From: Clostridium sp. CAG:448
Lineage (GTDB): Bacteria > Bacillota > Clostridia > Oscillospirales > CAG-272
Direction: 5' to 3'
DNA length: 12,951 bases
Assembly: GCA_000433415.1 (NCBI GenBank)
Contig: FR890503.1
Coordinates: 11,927 to 24,877 of the forward strand
Made by a program: the position numbers and the translations under genes. Below the pieces are notes generated by a model. The model made no database searches. It saw only the letters and a program-made list of their open reading frames with translations, and was not told where the DNA came from. Shown piece by piece: positions 1 through 6,835 of the stretch. How positions within the stretch are numbered: position 1 is the first letter of the stretch; the number at the start of each line of letters is the position of its first letter.

Positions 1-713
1 TATACCAGCCGATTATTGTTCGTGAAAATGTAAATGCGCCGGGAACGTATGAGATTATTGCAGGAGAACGTCGTTGGCGCGCCTCGAAAATGGCGGGTCT
101 TACCATGATCCCTGCCGTCATTGTCACCGGCGATGACATGAAAGTAGCGCAGGTGTCGCTGATTGAGAACCTGCAACGTCAGGATCTCAACCCGGTTGAA
201 GAAGCGCTTGCCTACAGCGCACTCATGGAACGCTTCTCCATGACACAGGAACAGGTAGCAAAGCAAGCGGGCAAAAGCCGTTCGGCAGTTGCCAATATGC
301 TTCGTCTTTTGGATCTTCCGGATGAAATCCTGATTCTCTTGAAGAACGGAACCCTCTCCACCGGACACGCACGTGCCATTCTCGGCTTGAACGCCGCAGA
401 AGATATGATGCCGGTTGCACAGAAAGTAATTGCCAAGGACCTTTCCGTGCGTGATACGGAACACCTGGTTCGTTTTTATAACAACAAGAGTGGGCACGAC
501 GAAGAAGATGAGGAAACGCCTGCCACGCAAAAGAACGTGTATATGAAGGAAATCGAATCCCGCGCCATGAAATCACTTGGTCGAAAGATTCGAATTCATA
601 TGACAAACCGCAAAAAAACCGTCGAACTTACCTTTGACTCCGACGAAGATCTGGAAGCACTGCTTCGTCAGATCTGCGGAGACGATATTTTCCCGGATTC
701 CGAAGAATCATAA
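1..713 (+). CDS. parB: ParB/Spo0J-family chromosome partitioning protein (5' end outside window)
   Basis: ParB binds centromere-like parS sites near the origin, spreads as a CTP-dependent clamp, and works with ParA and SMC in chromosome segregation. The reading frame is open from base 3, and 236 residues are visible. They include the CTP-binding motif GERRWRA (about residues 21-27 of the visible part), the conserved ENLQR followed by DLNPVEEA, and a KorB-like helix-turn-helix (MTQEQVAKQAGKSRSAVANM). A charged linker and a C-terminal dimerisation-like region follow. The family is usually 280-300 residues, so roughly 50 N-terminal residues, including the first CTPase motif, lie upstream of the window. 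The ATG at base 90 is internal and is not the start. serS follows after 38 bases. The nucleoid-occlusion paralogue Noc shares this architecture and cannot be fully excluded without the missing N-terminus and the neighbouring parA. Confidence 0.93.
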   Translation, partial: YQPIIVRENVNAPGTYEIIAGERRWRASKMAGLTMIPAVIVTGDDMKVAQVSLIENLQRQDLNPVEEALAYSALMERFSMTQEQVAKQAGKSRSAVANMLRLLDLPDEILILLKNGTLSTGHARAILGLNAAEDMMPVAQKVIAKDLSVRDTEHLVRFYNNKSGHDEEDEETPATQKNVYMKEIESRAMKSLGRKIRIHMTNRKKTVELTFDSDEDLEALLRQICGDDIFPDSEES

Positions 714-751
714 TAAACGATTTTATCGAGAAAGCAGAAAGGAAACAAATC

Positions 752-2035
<1,284 letters not shown>

Positions 2036-2095
2036 TAAAAAAGCAACAAAAAAGAAGATGACAAAAACCCGCTCTCTGCGGAGAAAGGAAAACAC

Positions 2096-2728
2096 ATGTT
2101 CTCATTCCTGTGCACTTCCGCGCTGCTTGCCGGACAGTCTGTCTGGGAGGAACTTTGGGAGTATATCAAGGACAACTGGTTTACGGTTGATATCAATCAG
2201 TACGAACATCTTTCTTTGAGCAACAGAGGAATTGTCACAGTCCGTATGGTTGTACTGGGAGTGTGCATCGGCATTTTCCTTGCAACCATTGCATCGGCAT
2301 TTGATCGCCGCAAATACGGCGGCTTTGTCCGAAAACTGATCCGCGACGGCTGCACCGATCCCCAAAATGCCAAAACATTGGAGGAATTGGGATACCGGCG
2401 CAGCGCCGCAATCAGGAGTAATCTGCGCTCCGGACATATTCTGCGTAAATTTGTCCGTTGCGTAGGAGAAGAATCCTATTGGAATGCGCAGCCTGATCCG
2501 GAAGCGCGGGAACGCATGCCGCGGTACCCCATGAATTTTGACACCGACCGTTTTTATATCGACAAAGATGACACCTACGCGGCAGAGGTCAAATTCGATA
2601 AAACCGGTACCGGATGGAGAACTTTCCTGTTTGTTTTTATCGGATGTATCGTTCTGGCACTGTTCGTCTGCTTCATCATTCCGGAAATGCTGCAGCTTCT
2701 GGATAATTTCATCGGTCTGTTTGTATAA
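2096..2728 (+). CDS. Two-helix membrane protein of unknown function
   Basis: I do not recognise a family for this 210-residue protein. Two hydrophobic helices are evident, at about residues 47-68 (VRMVVLGVCIGIFLATIAS) and 175-196 (RTFLFVFIGCIVLALFVCF). Between them lies a polar loop of about 105 residues rich in Arg, Lys, Asp and Glu, including the stretch EELGYRRSAAIRSNLRSGH. The first 45 residues are amphipathic and lack a clear signal peptide. The topology is probably two-pass with the basic loop in the cytoplasm (inference from the positive charges). An AAAGGA site precedes the ATG at normal spacing. The gene lies 60 bases after serS and 19 bases before the next start, so it is likely part of the parB-serS transcription unit. 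Some Clostridia carry a different small protein (DUF4446) near parB and serS; this does not resemble it. Confidence 0.85.
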   Translation: MFSFLCTSALLAGQSVWEELWEYIKDNWFTVDINQYEHLSLSNRGIVTVRMVVLGVCIGIFLATIASAFDRRKYGGFVRKLIRDGCTDPQNAKTLEELGYRRSAAIRSNLRSGHILRKFVRCVGEESYWNAQPDPEARERMPRYPMNFDTDRFYIDKDDTYAAEVKFDKTGTGWRTFLFVFIGCIVLALFVCFIIPEMLQLLDNFIGLFV

Positions 2729-2732
2729 TACG

Positions 2733-2740
2733 AAAAGGAG
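2733..2740 (+). promoter_or_regulatory. Ribosome binding site that fixes a TTG start
   Basis: AAAAGGAG lies 7 bases before a TTG codon at 2748. It is the only good Shine-Dalgarno sequence near the 5' end of the C26 hydrolase, whose frame stays open back into the preceding gene. It therefore decides the start at the non-ATG codon. Confidence 0.75.
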
Positions 2741-2747
2741 CACACAA

Positions 2748-3455
2748 TTGAAACGTCCACTTTATATCGGTATCACAACCTCATATGCAGACGGCAGAAT
2801 CAGCATGAGTGACAATTATCTGCTCGCTTTTCTTGCCCAAGGCGCCGTTCCGGTGCTTCTGCAACGCGACGCATCCTCGGAGCGGATCGCTTTTTATCGG
2901 GATGCGTTTGACGGATTTTTGTTTGCGGGCGGTGTTGACGTAAATCCCGCCTATTACGGCGAACAGGTTCAGTTTGACAGCGTTGAAATTGATGACAGCC
3001 GCGACGCCTTTGAGCTGGCACTGTTCCGTGCCGTCTACCCGACAAAAAAACCGATTCTCGGCATCTGCCGCGGTATTCAACTGATCAATGTGGCACTGGG
3101 CGGTTCGCTCTACCAGCACCTTGATCACCACCATCAAAGCAAATTTGAAGGGAATACGCTGGTCTGCCCCCAAAAGGTACGGGTACTGCCGGAGACACCG
3201 CTTGCCGCCCTCTGGCAATCCGAAACCGCAATGGTCAATACCTACCACCATCAAGCCATCAAGCGTGTAGCGGCCCCGCTTTGCGTCAATGCCGTTGCAG
3301 AGGACGGTTGTATTGAGGCGGTGAGCGACACCACACACCCTTATTTACTCGCCGTCCAATGGCATCCGGAAATTGCGCAGGCAACCTGTCCGGAGCACGC
3401 CGCCATCTTTCGTTCGTTTCTGTCCGCATGCGAAAAGAAACGCGCGGAAATGTAG
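2748..3455 (+). CDS. Class I glutamine-amidotransferase-like hydrolase (peptidase C26, PuuD-like)
   Basis: The protein has 235 residues from a TTG start. Members of this family hydrolyse gamma-glutamyl bonds, for example gamma-glutamyl-GABA in putrescine breakdown by PuuD. The first strand, YIGITTSY, begins at residue 6. An FAGGVDVNP segment (59-67) matches the family's oxyanion region. The nucleophile elbow is GICRG with Cys107. HHQAIK and the triad residues His206 and Glu208 in QWHPE follow. All three catalytic residues are present, so the enzyme is probably active. The frame is open 210 bases upstream inside the preceding gene. TTG at 2748 is chosen because of its AAAAGGAG site and because the conserved domain starts there; an internal ATG at residue 20 would delete strand 1. 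No polyamine genes are nearby, so the substrate is unknown; processing of gamma-glutamyl peptides or cell-wall fragments is possible. Confidence 0.9.
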   Translation: MKRPLYIGITTSYADGRISMSDNYLLAFLAQGAVPVLLQRDASSERIAFYRDAFDGFLFAGGVDVNPAYYGEQVQFDSVEIDDSRDAFELALFRAVYPTKKPILGICRGIQLINVALGGSLYQHLDHHHQSKFEGNTLVCPQKVRVLPETPLAALWQSETAMVNTYHHQAIKRVAAPLCVNAVAEDGCIEAVSDTTHPYLLAVQWHPEIAQATCPEHAAIFRSFLSACEKKRAEM

Positions 3456-3458
3456 CAT

Positions 3459-3495
3459 AAAAAATGTTCCGTCTGCCGATCAAGGCAGGCGGAAC
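3459..3495 (-). terminator. Intrinsic terminator of the DUF378 gene
   Basis: Two 12-base arms (3466-3477 and 3484-3495) flank a 6-base loop, with one non-Watson-Crick pair. On the - strand the hairpin is followed at once by A and then six T. That makes it a good rho-independent terminator for transcripts leaving the DUF378 gene about 135 bases upstream. On the + strand the stem pairs fully with a G-U wobble but lacks a T tract. It may still slow transcription leaving the convergent C26 hydrolase gene, which ends 10 bases before it. Confidence 0.75.
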
Positions 3496-3546
3496 AGAAC
3501 CGCATAGAAAAACGATCAGAAACTGTCATTGCCTGATCCGGACATG

Positions 3547-3598
3547 CCTTTTGCAAGCCGTACACCTTTCATTTCGCAAATTGCCGCTTGCAAAAAGG
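3547..3598. repeat. Inverted repeat in the 3' region of the DUF378 gene
   Basis: CCTTTTGCAAGC (3547-3558) is repeated inverted as GCTTGCAAAAAGG (3586-3598) with one bulged A and a 27-base loop. A second small hairpin (GTACCGC, CTT, GCGGCAC, 3605-3621) lies next to the DUF378 stop codon. Together with the hairpin at 3466-3495, the 174 bases between the two convergent genes hold at least three potential RNA hairpins and no coding sequence that I can support. Confidence 0.4.
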
Positions 3599-3629
3599 GA
3601 AGTGGTACCGCCTTGCGGCACGCGTTTTC

Positions 3630-3854
3630 TTAAATCGTGTCCTCCGGCTGTTCAAAGGCATCCTTTGCGCGTGCAATCAAAGAGATACACCAGATGCCTG
3701 CAAGCGCTACCACCGTATAGATAATACGGCTGAGGATGGCACCCTGTCCGCCGCAAATCCAGGCAACAATATCAAATCGGAACAATCCGATGCTTCCCCA
3801 GTTCAACGCACCGATCACAGCGATGATCAGTGCAATCCGATCCATTACCACCAT
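3630..3854 (-). CDS. DUF378 family small membrane protein (YuzA-like)
   Basis: This 74-residue protein consists almost entirely of two transmembrane helices, at about residues 5-25 and 42-62. The signature IGALNWG at 14-20, then GLFRFDIV and the second helix SRIIYTVVALAGIWCI, is the pattern of the DUF378 (YuzA) family. The family is widespread in Gram-positive bacteria and has no established function. An AAAGGAG site lies 9 bases before the first ATG. A second in-frame ATG three codons later is less well spaced. The gene is monocistronic, convergent with the C26 hydrolase and divergent from the lysyl-tRNA synthetase. It shares with the latter the intergenic region that carries the GAAC-N4-GTTC array. 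Confidence 0.88.
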   Translation of the reverse strand: MVVMDRIALIIAVIGALNWGSIGLFRFDIVAWICGGQGAILSRIIYTVVALAGIWCISLIARAKDAFEQPEDTI

Positions 3855-3955
3855 TGAAGTATACTCCTTTCTTCCAAGGTTCCTTATTAGTTTCGTTCGG
3901 TCGGTTCATAATATACGATAAAGAATTTACCGCCGCAGGAAGAAAGCGGAAAGAA

Positions 3956-3993
3956 GAACATACGTTCCGAACACATGTTCCGAACATTTGTTC
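3956..3993. promoter_or_regulatory. Triple tandem LexA-type (SOS/Cheo) operator array
   Basis: Three palindromes follow one another with an exact 13-bp period: GAACATACGTTC (3956-3967), GAACACATGTTC (3969-3980) and GAACATTTGTTC (3982-3993). Each is separated from the next by a single C. Scored by eye against the Bacillus LexA consensus CGAACRNRYGTTYC, the middle site matches 14 of 14, the first 13 and the third 12. The last site ends 37 bases before the lysyl-tRNA synthetase ATG. The array starts 101 bases from the divergent DUF378 ATG, so the synthetase promoter is the more likely target. The repeats are seen directly; LexA as the binder is inferred from the consensus. Another regulator with the same half-site is possible. 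Confidence 0.7.
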
Positions 3994-3997
3994 TCCT

Positions 3998-4003
3998 TAT
4001 AAC
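3998..4003 (+). promoter_or_regulatory. Possible -10 element of the lysyl-tRNA synthetase gene
   Basis: TATAAC is the best -10-like hexamer between the operator array and the synthetase start. The correctly spaced -35 position falls inside the second and third palindromes (about 3975-3981), where the match to TTGACA is poor. If this is the promoter, a protein bound at the array would block it. It would also leave a very short leader, with no room for a T-box riboswitch. Confidence 0.3.
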
Positions 4004-4030
4004 CCATATATCTGAAAAGGAGACAAGCCC

Positions 4031-6127
4031 ATGCATTGGTCAGAAGAAATTGCAAAACGAGTCATTGAACGGAATCCTTCCAAAGAGGAGTACGTCTGCG
4101 CCGCGGGAATCAGCCCCTCCGGTTCCATCCATATCGGTAATTTCCGGGATATTGCCACCAGTCTTTTTGTAGTGAAAGCGCTGCAAAAAATGGGAAAACG
4201 GGCACGTTTACTCTTTTCCTGGGATGAATATGACCGTTGCCGCAAAATTCCGGTCAACGTGCGCGAAAAGGTCGGCGACACTTACGACAAATATATCGGC
4301 TGCCCCTATGTGGATATCCCTGATCCGTGGGGCTGCCACGAAAATTATGCCAAACATTTTGAGGCGGAATTCATTGCATCCATGGAAAAATTCGGCATTC
4401 AGATGGACTACCGTTACCAGGCGGAGATGTACCGTTCCGGAAAATACAGAGATCATCTGATCCACGCCCTGCGGCACCGCGGTGAGATTTTTGACATTCT
4501 GGATTCCTTCAAAACCAAAGATCCGGACAAGACCCCCGAAGAACAGGCGGCTCAGTCCGCAAGTGAGCGGGAGAATTATTATCCTGCCACCATCTTCTGC
4601 CCGGTATGCCACACCGATTTTACCACCATCACAGCACTCTCCAAAGACTGCACCGAAGCGGACTATACCTGCCGTTGCGGTCACACGGGACATTTCAATT
4701 TCATGGAGAATTTTGACTGCAAACTGGGATGGAAACCCGACTGGGCAATGCGCTGGATGTATGAAGGCGTTGATTTTGAGCCGGGCGGAAAGGATCATGC
4801 CTCCCCCACGGGTTCTTATCAGAATGCACGCCTGATCTCTAAAAAGGTCTTTGACTACGAAGCACCGATCTTCCAAGGGTACGAATTTATCGGCATCAAG
4901 GGACTGACCGGAAAAATGTCAGGCTCCTCAGGTCTGAATCTGACGCCTGATGCCCTGCTTCGCCTGTATCAGCCCGAAATCATTTTGTGGCTGTACTCCA
5001 AAACCGAGCCCACCAAGGCGTTTGATTTCTGTTTTGACGACGGTATTCTGCGTCAATACTTCGAGTTTGATAAGATGCTGAATGATTGCCGCGCCGGAAA
5101 AGCAAACCCTGCAACACAGGCAATCATGTATAACTGCGAGATTCCGGGCAGAACGGTGGAAACCGTTCCCATGGGACTGCTTGTACAGCTCGGCTCCATC
5201 GTGGATTTCAATATTCCCATGCTGGAAACCGTATTCCGCAAGATCAATATGCCCTATACCTACGCACAGTTCTCCGACCGCCTGGACCGTGCCAAATACT
5301 GGCTGGAGGAGTGCGCGCCGGATCAGGTCAACCATTTGCGCGCAACGCGGAATTTTGAGATTTTCAACACATTAGAGGCACAGGAAAAACAAGAGATTGC
5401 ACTTCTGCACGACTATATCGCAAAGGGCGGCTATACACTGGATGAGCTGAATACCGCACTGTACGATATTCCAAAGAAGGTCTTCCCGGAAATCACCGAT
5501 CAGAAGGAACTGCGCACGGTACAGGGGAACTTTTTCAAGACCGTTTACAAGCTCCTGATCGGAAAAGAACAGGGTCCGCGCCTGTATCTGTTCTTGTATG
5601 CGATCGATCCTGCCCGCTATCTGCCGCTTTTGGACTTCTCCACGGCACAGACGGAAGAAGAAAAAGCAGCAGATCTCGCCGCTGCCGCAGAAGCCGCCGC
5701 CAAGGCTGCACAGGAAACCGCAACGGAGACAGCCGCCTGCCCTGTGGAAAAAGCGCCCGAGGCACCGCGTGGGGAAGCAGACCCTGTACAGCCCGTCGCG
5801 GAACAGATTACCATCGACCAGTTCAATACCGTGGATATGCGTGTCTGCAAAATTCTCAAGGCAGAAACGTTGCGCAAATCCAATGCCTGCCTGAAGCTGA
5901 CGCTGGATGACGGCATTGGGGAACGTGTCATCATGTCCTCCATCAAAGCGGAATACACGCCCGAATCCCTGATCGGTAAAAAAATCATCGTTGTGGCAAA
6001 CCTGAAGCCCAACCGTATCTGCAATGTCAATTCTCAGGGCATGCTTCTCGCCGCCACCAACACCGCCTGCGGCTGCAAAGTCATTTTTATTGATGACAGT
6101 GTCCCGGTCGGCACAAGAATCCACTGA
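4031..6127 (+). CDS. lysK: Class I lysyl-tRNA synthetase with C-terminal tRNA-binding OB-fold
   Basis: LysRS1 charges tRNA-Lys using a class I Rossmann fold, unlike the common class II LysS. The signatures are HIGN at residues 34-37 and KMSGS at 295-299. A four-cysteine, zinc-ribbon-like insertion (C190, C193, C214, C216) lies between them. The synthetase core ends near residue 540. An Ala/Glu/Pro-rich linker (about 541-590) leads to a domain at about 591-698 (IDQFNTVDMRVCKI, then VANLKPNRICNVNSQGMLLA). This matches the Trbp111/MetRS C-terminal tRNA-binding fold. LysRS1 alone is normally about 510-550 residues, so the 698-residue length reflects this fusion. AAAGGAG lies 8 bases before the ATG. 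The gene stands alone, behind the GAAC-N4-GTTC array and ahead of a strong hairpin. Class I LysRS is typical of archaea and occurs in scattered bacteria; whether a class II LysS also exists here cannot be seen. Confidence 0.93.
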   Translation: MHWSEEIAKRVIERNPSKEEYVCAAGISPSGSIHIGNFRDIATSLFVVKALQKMGKRARLLFSWDEYDRCRKIPVNVREKVGDTYDKYIGCPYVDIPDPWGCHENYAKHFEAEFIASMEKFGIQMDYRYQAEMYRSGKYRDHLIHALRHRGEIFDILDSFKTKDPDKTPEEQAAQSASERENYYPATIFCPVCHTDFTTITALSKDCTEADYTCRCGHTGHFNFMENFDCKLGWKPDWAMRWMYEGVDFEPGGKDHASPTGSYQNARLISKKVFDYEAPIFQGYEFIGIKGLTGKMSGSSGLNLTPDALLRLYQPEIILWLYSKTEPTKAFDFCFDDGILRQYFEFDKMLNDCRAGKANPATQAIMYNCEIPGRTVETVPMGLLVQLGSIVDFNIPMLETVFRKINMPYTYAQFSDRLDRAKYWLEECAPDQVNHLRATRNFEIFNTLEAQEKQEIALLHDYIAKGGYTLDELNTALYDIPKKVFPEITDQKELRTVQGNFFKTVYKLLIGKEQGPRLYLFLYAIDPARYLPLLDFSTAQTEEEKAADLAAAAEAAAKAAQETATETAACPVEKAPEAPRGEADPVQPVAEQITIDQFNTVDMRVCKILKAETLRKSNACLKLTLDDGIGERVIMSSIKAEYTPESLIGKKIIVVANLKPNRICNVNSQGMLLAATNTACGCKVIFIDDSVPVGTRIH

Positions 6128-6146
6128 GACGATTTTCCCCATACCA

Positions 6147-6200
6147 AACGCTGTGCCGGATGCATCAATGCATCCGGCACAGCGTTCTTGTTTATTTGTT
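6147..6200 (+). terminator. Strong intrinsic terminator after the lysyl-tRNA synthetase gene
   Basis: A perfect 19-bp inverted repeat (6147-6165 and 6168-6186) with a nominal 2-base loop begins 20 bases after the stop codon. It is followed on the + strand by a T-rich tract (CTTGTTTATTTGTTTT). The convergent lipoprotein gene ends at 6202, so the same hairpin probably also separates the two transcripts. Its - strand exit has only a short T run. Confidence 0.9.
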
Positions 6201-6201
6201 T

Positions 6202-6831
6202 TCAGTAAGACGGCGCATTCAGATACCAGTTGTCGTTTTCCCACACAAAAGACAGGGTAAAAACAACCCGCTGATCCGGATGCTCCTCCGTATAGGATTC
6301 GATTGAAACAAAAAGATACTGATTGGAGCTCGGCTTGACAATTTCCATCGTCGCATAGTCATACACACGTCTCCCGTGAATCAACGGCTTGACAGACAAC
6401 GACTGCGAGAGCCATTTTCCGTTATCCGAATAACGAGCCGGCAAAACCGTGTCCCCGGAAGCAACGCCGACAAAACAGGTATCGGACACTGCCGCAAGGT
6501 ATTCACTGCCATAGTACTTCGCGCTGGCATCCTTCATGTCCTCTATGGTGAGGAACTTTGCGTGTGTCGACACATACGCATCCGCCGGATTGCTCATTCC
6601 GTAATAAATCATGTTGACATCCGCATATTCGGATCCGACCTCATAAACCGGCAATCCCTCACCGAAAAGAAAGGTATTGACATCCTGTGAACCTTCGATC
6701 AGGTATACAAGACGCTCATAGACATCGGAAAGCGGCGGCGGATTATACACACCGCAGGAGGAAAAGAAGGGAACCAGCAAAGAAATCAATAAAGCAACGG
6801 TTGTAATCAAAATTGTCTGTTTCTTTTTCAT
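6202..6831 (-). CDS. Putative lipoprotein of unknown function, coupled to gyrA
   Basis: This is a 209-residue protein starting MKKKQ. A hydrophobic signal segment spans residues 6-23 and is followed by FSSC, so Cys26 is a plausible lipidation site, although Phe at -3 departs from the usual Leu. The mature part has an N-terminal helix-like region (PPPLSDVYERLVYLIEG) and a beta-rich remainder ending VVFTLSFVWENDNWYLNAPSY. That last pattern recalls NTF2-like extracellular domains, but I cannot assign a family. The frame stays open 23 codons into gyrA. The ATG at 6831 is preferred because it begins a proper signal peptide and lies 4 bases after the gyrA stop. Its AGGA site overlaps the end of gyrA with an 8-base spacer, which points to translational coupling. 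The product would be anchored outside the cell membrane. Confidence 0.8.
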   Translation of the reverse strand: MKKKQTILITTVALLISLLVPFFSSCGVYNPPPLSDVYERLVYLIEGSQDVNTFLFGEGLPVYEVGSEYADVNMIYYGMSNPADAYVSTHAKFLTIEDMKDASAKYYGSEYLAAVSDTCFVGVASGDTVLPARYSDNGKWLSQSLSVKPLIHGRRVYDYATMEIVKPSSNQYLFVSIESYTEEHPDQRVVFTLSFVWENDNWYLNAPSY

Positions 6832-6835
6832 TCCT

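Noticed and set aside
2077..2089. Small hairpin CCGC-TCTCT-GCGG between serS and the membrane protein gene
   Set aside because: Only 4 bp, with no T tract, and next to the ribosome binding site of the following gene, so not a terminator.
2538..2747. Upstream extension of the C26 hydrolase frame to an ATG at 2538
   Set aside because: It would overlap most of the preceding gene, gives a sequence unlike the family, and has no ribosome binding site.
3602..3611. GTGGTACCGC, identical to the core of a T-box antiterminator, on the strand of the lysyl-tRNA synthetase gene
   Set aside because: It lies about 420 bases before the gene with the divergent DUF378 gene in between. No stem I, specifier loop or terminator partner is visible, and the same bases form a small hairpin next to the DUF378 stop.
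5372..6244. - strand open frame of 290 codons opposite the LysRS1 C-terminal part
   Set aside because: It runs through the strong hairpin terminator and opposite a recognisable tRNA-binding domain. The protein is Cys/Gly rich with no family resemblance.
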